Source: Aurantiacibacter odishensis (GTDB taxonomy: Bacteria > Pseudomonadota > Alphaproteobacteria > Sphingomonadales > Sphingomonadaceae). Taken from it: 64,000 nt of DNA. The notes beneath the pieces are model-generated. The model did no database searches, was not told the origin of the DNA, and worked only from the letters and a program-made list of their open reading frames with translations. The translations under genes and the position numbers were made by a program. This document shows positions 27,603 to 35,591 of the stretch, piece by piece (position 1 is the stretch's first letter; each line of letters begins with the position of its first letter). The stretch lies in the NCBI RefSeq assembly GCF_003605195.1, contig NZ_QYOS01000022.1, positions 62,001 through 126,000 on the forward strand. Reading direction: 5' to 3'.

Positions 27603-28604
27603 ATGTTGACACTCGCTCCCGCATCCGGCCCCACGCTCCTCGGCGTCGACGTTATCCTCGTCGGCACGATCCTGGCCGGGATCGCCGCTGCTGCAATGAT
27701 GTTCGCCATCTATGCAGCGGTTACCGTGAAGGATCCGATGGCCAAGCGCGTTAAGACGCTGAACGATCGGCGCGCCGAACTGAAAAGCGGCATGCTCACG
27801 CAGAACACCAGGAAACGCCAGAGCCTGACGCGCCGGACGGACACGACCGACAAGATGAAGGACACCCTGCAGGGCATGAAGGTACTGCAGGAAAGCCAGG
27901 TCAAGATGATCCAGCAGAAGCTGGCCCAGGCGGGTTACCGCAATAAGGAACTGGCTATCCTGATCATCTTTGCGCGTATGGTCCTGCCTGTGGTGCTCGG
28001 GCTGATCGGCGTGGTGATCTTCTATTGGACCGACATGTTCCCCGACTGGGGCAGCATGAAGCGCTTCATGGGTTTCGCCGGTCTTGTGATCGTCGGTTAC
28101 AAGGGTCCCGAAATCTACCTTGCCAACGTGTCTGCGAAGCGCACGGCGGCAATCCAGAAGGGGCTGCCCGACGCACTTGACCTGCTGGTGATCTGCGCCG
28201 AGGCCGGCCTGACGGTGGACGCTGCATTCAACCGTGTGGCAAGGGAATTGGGCCGTGCCTATCCCGAGCTGGGCGAGGAATTCGCGCTTACCGCGATCGA
28301 GCTGTCGTTCCTGACGGAGCGCCGCCAGGCTTTCGAAAACCTCGCCTACCGCGTGAACCTGGAAGCCGTAAGGGGCGTGGTGACCACGATGGTGCAGACC
28401 GAGCGTTACGGTACACCGCTGGCATCCGCCCTGCGCGTGCTTTCTGCCGAGTTCCGCAACGAACGCATGATGCGTGCCGAGGAAAAGGCCGCGCGTCTCC
28501 CCGCCATCATGACCGTGCCGCTGATCCTGTTCATCCTGCCGGTGCTGTTCATCGTGATCCTGGGCCCGGCGGCCTGTTCGATCTCGGATGCCTTCTCCGA
28601 CTGA
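27603..28604 (+). CDS. tadC: Tad pilus inner-membrane platform protein TadC
   Basis: 333 residues. Same T2SSF family as TadB: GLPDALDLLVICAEAGLTVDAAF and MVQTERYGTPLASALRVLS are the conserved core. Membrane helices at the N-terminus (about 15-38), middle (about 115-140) and C-terminus (about 300-322). Preceded by a good ribosome-binding site (GGGAGGG) 19 nt after tadB. It is the last gene of the pilus operon and is followed by a strong terminator. Confidence 0.94.
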   Translation: MLTLAPASGPTLLGVDVILVGTILAGIAAAAMMFAIYAAVTVKDPMAKRVKTLNDRRAELKSGMLTQNTRKRQSLTRRTDTTDKMKDTLQGMKVLQESQVKMIQQKLAQAGYRNKELAILIIFARMVLPVVLGLIGVVIFYWTDMFPDWGSMKRFMGFAGLVIVGYKGPEIYLANVSAKRTAAIQKGLPDALDLLVICAEAGLTVDAAFNRVARELGRAYPELGEEFALTAIELSFLTERRQAFENLAYRVNLEAVRGVVTTMVQTERYGTPLASALRVLSAEFRNERMMRAEEKAARLPAIMTVPLILFILPVLFIVILGPAACSISDAFSD

Positions 28605-28631
28605 TCGCGGGAAGCAAGGCATCGCCCGAAG

Positions 28632-28668
28632 AAAAGGCCCCGCCGGATCGATCCGGCGGGGCCTTTTT
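28632..28668 (+). terminator. Rho-independent terminator of the cpa/tad operon
   Basis: A perfect palindrome centred at 28649/28650: AAAAGGCCCCGCCGGATC pairs with GATCCGGCGGGGCCTTTT, giving an 18-bp stem that ends in five T on the plus strand. It is 28 nt after the tadC stop. Confidence 0.9.
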
Positions 28669-28706
28669 CATGGCTGCTCGCATCGGCAGCGAAGGAGGTG
28701 GTCAGT

Positions 28707-29183
28707 TCACCCTACGCCGAAACCGCCATCAAGCTCTTCTGCATCAAGGTCTTCTGCCTGCTTGCGCGCGCGGTCCAGCAAGGTGCGGAAAAGGTCCAGC
28801 TCTTCCGACGAGAACCCGGTGAAGAGCCGCTTTTCCATCTCGCGGGCAAACGGCATGATCTCCGAATGCATCGCCCGCCCCTCGTCGGTCAGGTCAAGCA
28901 GGTGGGATCGCCCGTCGGACTCGTTTGGTGTGCGCTGCGCCAGGCCGCGCTCTTCCAGGCCCTTGCAGGCCCGGTTCACCGCAACCTTGTCCATCAGCGT
29001 GCGGCGGGTGAGATCACGTTGGGTCAACGCACCAACATCTCCCAGCACAGCCATCACGCGCCATTCCGGGATCGAAAGCCCCCAACGCTGCCGATATTCC
29101 ACGGCAATGCGCCCGCTGACCGCATTGGATGCGAGAGAAAGCTGGTAGGGCAGAAACTGCGATAAAGATGTTGTCGGTTGCAT
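28707..29183 (-). CDS. MarR-family transcriptional regulator
   Basis: 158 residues from the ATG at 29183. Winged helix-turn-helix with the family arrangement: LSIPEWRVMAVLGDVGALTQRDLTRRT (HTH, split), then VNRACKGLEERGLAQRTPNESDGRSHLLDLTDEGR (recognition helix and wing). MarR dimers usually repress a neighbouring gene and themselves and respond to small phenolic or hydrophobic ligands. Two inverted repeats lie in its leader, one across its own start codon. It reads in the same direction as mtnP, 47 nt upstream. Confidence 0.9.
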   Translation of the reverse strand: MQPTTSLSQFLPYQLSLASNAVSGRIAVEYRQRWGLSIPEWRVMAVLGDVGALTQRDLTRRTLMDKVAVNRACKGLEERGLAQRTPNESDGRSHLLDLTDEGRAMHSEIMPFAREMEKRLFTGFSSEELDLFRTLLDRARKQAEDLDAEELDGGFGVG

Positions 29184-29190
29184 AAGCAAC
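29177..29190. promoter_or_regulatory. Inverted repeat over the MarR gene start codon
   Basis: GTTGC (29177-29181) and GCAAC (29186-29190) are perfect inverted repeats separated by four bases, spanning the ATG at 29183. A dyad here could be an autoregulatory operator or a stem that hides the start codon. Inference only. Confidence 0.35.
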
Positions 29191-29197
29191 TACCTTG

Positions 29198-29226
29198 CGA
29201 AACTTTACGCGTCTTTGCAAGTTTCG
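29198..29226. promoter_or_regulatory. Inverted repeat in the MarR leader, possible operator
   Basis: CGAAACTT (29198-29205) and AAGTTTCG (29219-29226) are perfect 8-bp inverted repeats separated by 13 bases, between the mtnP stop and the MarR start. Spacing of half-sites over about two helical turns suits a dimeric regulator. No T-tract follows on either strand, so a terminator is less likely. Confidence 0.45.
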
Positions 29227-29230
29227 AGCG

Positions 29231-30118
29231 TTACTCTTTCGTATTTGGAAACAGATTTACTAGTCGGCGTGCGACTGCGTCCAGCCGAAGAGTGGCGGCA
29301 GTGCTCCATTTCTCGCGCGGAGTAATGATGGACGTGTCCAGGATCGTATCGATCGGGCTGGCCTTGCGCTTTTTCGGTAGCGCGGCCGCCAGCTGTGCCA
29401 GCATGGCCCGCGCGTTATCGGCATTCCCGGCCATTACCTTCAGGATATCCGTCACGTCCACGTCGCCTGCAGGATCGCGCCAGCAATCGTAATCGGTGAC
29501 CATGCCGATCAACGCGTAGGGCAGTTCCGCCTCCCGGGCGAGGCGCGCTTCGGGCATGGCGGTCATCCCGATCACGTCGGCACCCCACTGGCGATAGAGA
29601 TGGCTCTCAGCGCGGGTCGAGAACTGCGGTCCCTCGATAGCGACATAGGTGCCGCCCTTGTGAATGGTTGCCCCCGCTTTCCCGGCAGCGGCTGCCGCAA
29701 GATCGGACAGCCGCGGGCAGACCGGATCGGCCAGCGGCACGTGCGCCACAATCCCATCCCCGAAGAAACTGCGCTCGCGCCCCGCAGTCCTGTCGACAAG
29801 CTGGTCTACGGTAACGAAATGGCCCGGCTCGAGCTCTTCCCTGAGACTGCCGATGGCGGAGATCGCCACCACGTCCGTCACGCCCGCGCGCTTCAGCACG
29901 TCGATATTGGCACGGTAGTTCACATGGCTCGGCGAGAGCGCATGCCCTGCCCCGTGACGGGCGATGAAAGTGAATTTCACCCCGCTGATCGTGCCTGTCG
30001 TGACCGGGCCGGACGGCTCGCCGAACGGGCTCTCGATGGGAATTTCCTGCGCGTCTTCCAGCGCGCCGGGTTCATACAGGCCCGAACCGCCGATAACCCC
30101 GATATGCCATTCGCTCAT
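29231..30118 (-). CDS. mtnP: S-methyl-5'-thioadenosine phosphorylase
   Basis: 295 residues. Cleaves methylthioadenosine to adenine and methylthioribose-1-phosphate in methionine salvage. Seen: phosphate loop GVIGGSGLYEP near residue 9, FIARHGAGHALSPSHVNYRA, EGPQFSTRAESHLYR and IGMTAMPEARLARE, which together mark the PNP/MTAP family with MTAP-type substrate residues. No other salvage genes (mtnA-E) are nearby. The SDR gene precedes it on the same strand by about 14 nt, so they are likely co-transcribed. Confidence 0.94.
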   Translation of the reverse strand: MSEWHIGVIGGSGLYEPGALEDAQEIPIESPFGEPSGPVTTGTISGVKFTFIARHGAGHALSPSHVNYRANIDVLKRAGVTDVVAISAIGSLREELEPGHFVTVDQLVDRTAGRERSFFGDGIVAHVPLADPVCPRLSDLAAAAAGKAGATIHKGGTYVAIEGPQFSTRAESHLYRQWGADVIGMTAMPEARLAREAELPYALIGMVTDYDCWRDPAGDVDVTDILKVMAGNADNARAMLAQLAAALPKKRKASPIDTILDTSIITPREKWSTAATLRLDAVARRLVNLFPNTKE

Positions 30119-30132
30119 TGCGCGGGCGCTTT

Positions 30133-30918
30133 CTACTTAGGCGGCATGCGAATGGCGCCGTCAAGCCGCACGCATTCCGCGTTCATGTATTCCGACTGCA
30201 CCATGAAGCACACGAGGTCGGCATATTCCTCCGGGAGACCCAGTCGCTTGGGGAACGGCACCGATGCGGCGAGCGATTCCTGTGCCTTTTCCGGCAGGCC
30301 CGCCATCATCGGGGTGAGGAAGATACCGGGCAGGATGGTGTTCACGCGGATGCCCTCGTTCATCAGGTCGCGCGCCACCGGCAGGGTCATGCCCTTCACA
30401 CCCGCCTTGGATGCGGCGTAGGCGACCTGGCCGATCTGCCCGTCTTCGGCAGCGACGGAGGCGGTGGAGATCATCACTCCCCGCTCGCCTTGTTCGTTGA
30501 CGGGATCGAGCGTCATCATGCCCGCCGCGGCCTTGGCCATGCAGGCGAACGTGCCCATCAGGTTCACCTTGATGGTCTTCTCGAACAGGCCGAAATCGAG
30601 GTGGCTGATGTCGCCCGTCTCGCGGTCGCGCCTCGTCAGCTTGCCGATGGTGCCGATGCCTGCGCAGTTGACCAGCACCCGTTCCTGACCATGCGCCTCG
30701 CGCGCCTTGGCGAACCCTGCATCGATGGACGACTCGTCCGACACGTCGACCCGGCAGAAAATACCGCCGATCTCGCTCGCCACTGCTTCTCCGCGCTCGT
30801 CGCTGAGATCGAACAGCGCGACTTTCGCACCCTTCGCAGCCAGAGCCCGCGCGGTGGCCTCTCCCAGCCCGGAAGCGCCGCCCGTCACCACGGCCGCAAC
30901 AGAATTGTCGATCTTCAT
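30133..30918 (-). CDS. Short-chain dehydrogenase, 3-hydroxyacyl-CoA dehydrogenase type-2 (HSD10)-like
   Basis: 261 residues. Classical SDR with the cofactor motif VTGGASGLGEATARAL (about 11-26), an Asp at the end of strand beta2 (ALFDLSDERG) that favours NAD(H), NCAGIG, catalytic Ser in ISTASVAAEDGQIG, and YAASKAG (YxxxK). The closest family pattern is the HSD10/FadB2 group that oxidises 3-hydroxyacyl-CoA, with the insertion RDRETGDISHLDFGLFEKTI. The substrate is not proven. First gene of a pair with mtnP. Confidence 0.88.
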   Translation of the reverse strand: MKIDNSVAAVVTGGASGLGEATARALAAKGAKVALFDLSDERGEAVASEIGGIFCRVDVSDESSIDAGFAKAREAHGQERVLVNCAGIGTIGKLTRRDRETGDISHLDFGLFEKTIKVNLMGTFACMAKAAAGMMTLDPVNEQGERGVMISTASVAAEDGQIGQVAYAASKAGVKGMTLPVARDLMNEGIRVNTILPGIFLTPMMAGLPEKAQESLAASVPFPKRLGLPEEYADLVCFMVQSEYMNAECVRLDGAIRMPPK

Positions 30919-31222
30919 AATTCAACCTCTCTCAAATTCGTGTCGAAGGACCGAATGTTACCCAAACGTCCTACCCGCCCGCCACCGAGGGTCAAGGGCA
31001 GTCACTGGCGTGGTGAAACATCATTGTTGTGCAACTGCAACACGGGTGAAACATTCTGTGGAACACCGGCAATTACAATTGCAACCTCTCCTACCTTCAC
31101 GCACGTCAGTAACAGGCAAGAACTGTCGTTCCGGTCGCGCGGGGTCGTACACAAGCGAACGGAACGGAATTCTTCCGTAACATCAGGCCGGGGGGATCCG
31201 GTCGCATAGTGGGGAAATATCT
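30919..31222. promoter_or_regulatory. 304-bp divergent intergenic region between the SDR gene and the TonB-dependent receptor gene
   Basis: No credible gene. It is AT-richer than the coding DNA around it. It contains a direct repeat GGTGAAACAT at 31012-31021 and 31045-31054 (33 bp from start to start, about three helical turns), three copies of TGCAAC (two adjacent near 31030-31042), and an inverted repeat ACGGAA (31164-31169) / TTCCGT (31173-31178) about 45 bp ahead of the receptor start. These look like regulator-binding sites, but no known consensus was recognised. Confidence 0.45.
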
Positions 31223-34200
31223 GTGAAGCTTCGAACTGCTCTGAAGGGCGCTACCGCCCCGATCGCACTCTCCGTTGCGCTGATCGCCAATCCGGCGCTG
31301 GCGCAGGACGAGGGCGACGAAACCTCCGAGGAAATCCGTGCCGAAACGCCCGGCGAAGATGAGGAACCCGTTGGCGCCACCGGCCAAGCCAGCACCGAGG
31401 GCGCCATCTTCGTTACCGGTTCGCGTATCCGCCGCGACGAATTCTCCTCCGCCTCGCCCATCACCCTCGTCGATCCGGAAATCGCCGTTCGCCAGGGCCT
31501 GATGGATACCGGCGCGATGGTTCAGGGCTCGCCGATCGCAGCCGGCTCCTCGCAGGTGACCGCTGCCATCTCCACCAACTTCCTCACCAACGGTGGTGTA
31601 GGCGCACAGACCGTGTCGCTGCGCGGCCTGGGTGCGGAACGCACGCTCGTCCTGCTCAACGGCCGCCGTGCCGGTCCCGCCGGTACACGCGGCAGCGTTT
31701 CGGCGTTCGACCTCAACGTCCTTCCGCAGGCGATCGTGGAACGCGTCGACATCCTGAAGGACGGTGCATCGTCGATCTACGGTTCGGACGCCGTGGCCGG
31801 CGTGGTTAACCTGATCACCAAGACCGACACTGACGGTATCGAACTCGACCTGTTCGGCTCCGTTCCCTTCACTTCGGGTGGCGAACGCTGGTCGGCTTCG
31901 GCAACCTGGGGCAAGACCTTCGATCGCGGCCACATCCTCGTGTCGGCGAACTACCAGCGCCAGAACGAACTGGCCCGCGGCGACCGCAGCTACCTGCGGT
32001 GCCCGGAGAACTACGTCTTCACCGACGACACCTTCTCCGAGCGTGCCGACCTCATCGATCCGCGCTCCGGCGAATTCGCCTGTGCGGGCGACAGCGTCAA
32101 CACCTGGGGCCACGTCTGGACCTACGATTACACGTACACGGACATCACCGGCTTCCAGGATTTCGACTTCGATGGCACGGATGATGCCTATTTCTCCTTC
32201 GATGGCAATGCCAACCTCGGCGCTCCGGGCGGCTCGAACGTACCGGGCAGCGACGGCAGCGGTGCCGCCACGCTTTACCAGTACAGCTACAACAACGATA
32301 ACCTCGGCCAGTACCTGCCGGGCACGACCCGCACCATACCGGGCCAGATCGGTGTTCCCGACGGCTGGTTTGCCGTGGGCTACGATCGGGCGTCGGACGC
32401 CGTGCAGAACAACTACCACCCGCTGATGGACAACGACACCGTCATCCCGGAAACCGACCTCTACAGCGGTTACCTGGACGCGGCCTACGAACTGACCGAC
32501 GGCATCGAGTTCTACACCGAGCTGCTCTATAACCGTCGCGACAACTTCGTGAACTCCTCGGGCCAGATCTACCAGTTCGGCCTCGGCGAGGTGTACGACT
32601 ACTACTACGATTACGACCAGTTCCAGGAGACGGACGAGAATGGCAATCCGCTGTTCGCCACCACCGACGAAGCTGGCCAGGTCGTGTTCAACACGGATGG
32701 TATTGGCGTTCCGGTCATCGGCAACGTCGGCCTCGATCTGAACGATCCGGTATTCGGCTTCGACTACGATCCCTACGCCGCCGGCTGGGTCGGCCCGGCC
32801 GTCTTCAGCCCGACGCCGTTCAACCCCTTCGTGGATAGCTCGGTCAGCGTGGAATACATGCGCGCCGTTGCCGGTTTCCGCGGCGATATCAGCCCCAGCT
32901 GGTCCTACGACATCTACGGCCAGTGGTCGCGTTCGGACGGCACCTATCGCAACCAGACCGCTCTGAAGGACGCCATTGCGTGCGCCAACTTCCGTAGCGG
33001 TGCCAAGGGTTACAGCGAACGCCGCTGCCCCGGCGGCGTCAGCCCGGTCAGCGGTCGCGAGAACGTGATCGTCGACTGGTTCAGCCCGCGCTTCAACTAC
33101 GGTGATTACACGCAGGAAGAGTATGACTTCCTGTTCGCCTGGGACGAAGGCAACACCGAATACACGCAGGCCTACGTCGAAGCGATCGTCACCGGCGACC
33201 TCATCGACCTGCCGTGGAGCGGCCCGGTCGGCGTCGCACTTGGCGGTACCGCGCGTCGTGACGAGATCAACGACGTTCCGGGCGAAATTCGCCAGGCCGA
33301 CAACGGCTTCAACTTCGGCGGTGCGGGCGTGACGGCCGGCAAGACCGAAACGCTCGAAGCCTTCGGCGAGGTCAACATCCCGCTACTCGAAGACGTTCCG
33401 TTCTTCCAGTCGGTGAACTTCACCGGTGCGGCCCGCGTTACCAACGTGACCGCAACGCGCGATTTCGATGGCGCCGAAGACACCAACAACGGCAACTGGA
33501 CCTACAAGCTGGGTCTCGACTGGCAGGTCAACGACTGGCTCCGTTTCCGCGGCACCTACGGCACGTCCTACCGTGCCCCGGCGCTGTTCGAGCAGTTCCT
33601 TGCCGACCAGACCGGCTTCCTCGGCCAGCGCGCTGTCGACCCGTGTATCCAGTGGGGCCTGAACCTTGCGCAGGGCAACATCAGCCAGAACTTCGCAGAC
33701 AACTGCGCGGCTGACGGCGTTTCGCCCAACCACACCGGTGCAGGCGTCTCGGCCCCGATCCTCTCGGGCGGTGGTCTGGGCGTTCTGGATCCGGAAACCT
33801 CGCGTGCATGGACGGCCAGCGTGGTGCTGACGCCGAGCTTCAGTTTCCTGCCGAACACGCGTTTCAGCGTTGCGGTCGACTACTTCGATATCGAAGTGAA
33901 CGGCGAAATCGCGCAGCTGGGTGCGGCAGGCGTGCTGAGCTCCTGCTACAGCTCGGACTTCTTCCCGGACGATCCGCTGTGTGATTCCTTCTACCGGTTC
34001 AACGATTTCGACAACGGAACCGCACCGGCTGACATCGCAGCACAGTACGACCAGGCAGGCGGTGACCGTGAGAACGTGGCTTACGTTGCGGACCAGTTCT
34101 TCAACATCAACAGCCAGCAGAACCGCGGCGTCGACGTGACGACACGGATCATCCACGACTTTGCCGGTGACACCACCCTGACCATTCAGGGCCAGATGAC

Positions 34201-34654
34201 CTGGCAGACGAAGGACTCCATCGCTCTGTTCGACGGGTTCGAGGAAGACAACAACGGCGAAGCGGGTGAACCGATCTTCGTTGGCGACTTCTTCGCGCAG
34301 CTCGACACCGGTCCGTGGAGCCTGTTCTACGGCCTCGACGTGATCGGCGGCACCGACGACCGCGAGGACTTCCTCCAAAACAACGGCACGCTGTGCCCGA
34401 GTTACGTGACGCTGGGCGATGTCTGCCTCAAGCTGACGACCGACGCCCAGTTCTATCACGCCGCGTCGATCACCCGTGAAATCGGTGAGAACTTCCGTAT
34501 CACGGCCGGCATGTCGAACATCACCAACAACCGTCCGCCGCGCACGTCGCAGGTGGGTGGTGACGGTACCCAGAGCTTCGGCCAGGGTCTGTTCTACTCG
34601 CAGTACGACCTCATTGGTCGTCGTGCGTTCGTGAACCTGAACGTTCGTTACTGA
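31223..34654 (+). CDS. Large TonB-dependent outer-membrane receptor
   Basis: 1143 residues with a GTG start at 31223 (GGGGAAA about 10 bases ahead). The signal peptide ends NPALAQ (about residue 28), then an acidic spacer, a TonB-box-like IFVTGSRIRRDEF near residue 60, the plug domain (SLRGLGAERTLVLLNGRR, VERVDILKDGASSIYGSDAVAGVVNL), and the beta barrel to a terminal aromatic (VNLNVRY). The plug motifs are typical of sphingomonad and Caulobacter receptors for oligosaccharides, peptides or other large nutrients rather than classical siderophore receptors. Length is well above the usual 700-900, with long external loops rich in Tyr/Asp (for example YDYYYDYDQF). The ligand is unknown. Confidence 0.92.
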   Translation: MKLRTALKGATAPIALSVALIANPALAQDEGDETSEEIRAETPGEDEEPVGATGQASTEGAIFVTGSRIRRDEFSSASPITLVDPEIAVRQGLMDTGAMVQGSPIAAGSSQVTAAISTNFLTNGGVGAQTVSLRGLGAERTLVLLNGRRAGPAGTRGSVSAFDLNVLPQAIVERVDILKDGASSIYGSDAVAGVVNLITKTDTDGIELDLFGSVPFTSGGERWSASATWGKTFDRGHILVSANYQRQNELARGDRSYLRCPENYVFTDDTFSERADLIDPRSGEFACAGDSVNTWGHVWTYDYTYTDITGFQDFDFDGTDDAYFSFDGNANLGAPGGSNVPGSDGSGAATLYQYSYNNDNLGQYLPGTTRTIPGQIGVPDGWFAVGYDRASDAVQNNYHPLMDNDTVIPETDLYSGYLDAAYELTDGIEFYTELLYNRRDNFVNSSGQIYQFGLGEVYDYYYDYDQFQETDENGNPLFATTDEAGQVVFNTDGIGVPVIGNVGLDLNDPVFGFDYDPYAAGWVGPAVFSPTPFNPFVDSSVSVEYMRAVAGFRGDISPSWSYDIYGQWSRSDGTYRNQTALKDAIACANFRSGAKGYSERRCPGGVSPVSGRENVIVDWFSPRFNYGDYTQEEYDFLFAWDEGNTEYTQAYVEAIVTGDLIDLPWSGPVGVALGGTARRDEINDVPGEIRQADNGFNFGGAGVTAGKTETLEAFGEVNIPLLEDVPFFQSVNFTGAARVTNVTATRDFDGAEDTNNGNWTYKLGLDWQVNDWLRFRGTYGTSYRAPALFEQFLADQTGFLGQRAVDPCIQWGLNLAQGNISQNFADNCAADGVSPNHTGAGVSAPILSGGGLGVLDPETSRAWTASVVLTPSFSFLPNTRFSVAVDYFDIEVNGEIAQLGAAGVLSSCYSSDFFPDDPLCDSFYRFNDFDNGTAPADIAAQYDQAGGDRENVAYVADQFFNINSQQNRGVDVTTRIIHDFAGDTTLTIQGQMTWQTKDSIALFDGFEEDNNGEAGEPIFVGDFFAQLDTGPWSLFYGLDVIGGTDDREDFLQNNGTLCPSYVTLGDVCLKLTTDAQFYHAASITREIGENFRITAGMSNITNNRPPRTSQVGGDGTQSFGQGLFYSQYDLIGRRAFVNLNVRY

Positions 34655-34681
34655 TATCGTCAGCCATTGACGACAAAGCCG

Positions 34682-34713
34682 GGGCGGCGGGTGACAAACC
34701 CGCCGCCCTTGGT
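34682..34713 (+). terminator. Terminator-like hairpin after the TonB-dependent receptor gene
   Basis: An 11-bp perfect stem (GGGCGGCGGGT at 34682-34692 and ACCCGCCGCCC at 34698-34708), loop GACAA, followed by TTGGTTT. The T-tract is weak, so termination may be partial, allowing read-through to the sulfotransferase gene. Confidence 0.7.
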
Positions 34714-34765
34714 TTATGTGCTTCCCGCGTGACCCGCGCGTCATTTTGATTTGCGAAGGAAATCC

Positions 34766-35572
34766 ATGTCAAAGCCTCCCCAGCGTACGCCGATCAGGCT
34801 CAAGGCAGATACGCTCGATAAGGACATCGCGAAGTTTCAGCACCGCAAGATCACGCAGCCGATCTTCCTCAATTCAATCCCAAAGTCCGGCTCTCACCTG
34901 CTCAAGAACGTGATGCGGATGTTCGTCCCGCTCGATCAGATCTACGGCAAGCACTACATCCAGTGGGGCAACCTGATGGAGCACCGTAAGGCCTTCGATC
35001 CGGCGCAACCCAAGTTGAGCTGGGGCCACCTGATGTATTCCGATGCATCGGCGGTGGAAACGGCACCGTGCCGCAAGCTGATTCTGGTGCGCGACCCCTA
35101 TTCGTGGGTGCTGGCGCGTGCCCGTTTCTATGTCTCCGACCAGTTCGGCGACAATTCCACGATCATCAAGCAGTCGGGGATGACGGCGGATCACCTGATC
35201 AACCTGATGATCTTCGGCATTCATCAGAAGGCCCTGCCCATGCGCGAGCTGTTCCAGCTCAATGCTGTCGCCTGGCGCGGGCCGCAATCGACCTGGGTGC
35301 GGTACGAAGACCTGGTGGACGCTGTGAAGAACGTCGATACGCCCGGTGCCGAAGCATTCTTCGCCAAGCTGCTGGACCTTGCCGGCATCGGTCCGCTGCC
35401 CGACGATTGGCGCGAACGGGTGAAGATCGGTTCCGACCGCAAGCAGAGCGGCACGGCACGCGAAAACCTGAAGGATATCGCCATCGAGGTGCCCGACGTG
35501 CTCAGCGACGAGCACAAGGAACTTGTCGATTACGCCGCCCCGGGCCTCAGGAAACTGCTCGGCTACGCCTGA
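34766..35572 (+). CDS. Sulfotransferase-like protein
   Basis: 268 residues from the ATG at 34766, which has AAGGA six bases before it. The P-loop-like 5'-phosphosulfate motif is FLNSIPKSGSHLLKN (about 34-48), and RDPYSWVLA (109-117) matches the 3'-phosphate binding segment of PAPS-dependent sulfotransferases. TWVRYEDLVD and the late GSDRKQSGTARENLK fit the same fold. The acceptor is unknown. It follows the large TonB receptor on the same strand, separated only by a modest hairpin, suggesting a shared role. Confidence 0.8.
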   Translation: MSKPPQRTPIRLKADTLDKDIAKFQHRKITQPIFLNSIPKSGSHLLKNVMRMFVPLDQIYGKHYIQWGNLMEHRKAFDPAQPKLSWGHLMYSDASAVETAPCRKLILVRDPYSWVLARARFYVSDQFGDNSTIIKQSGMTADHLINLMIFGIHQKALPMRELFQLNAVAWRGPQSTWVRYEDLVDAVKNVDTPGAEAFFAKLLDLAGIGPLPDDWRERVKIGSDRKQSGTARENLKDIAIEVPDVLSDEHKELVDYAAPGLRKLLGYA

Positions 35573-35591
35573 GCGCAGCCGAGCCTGATGC

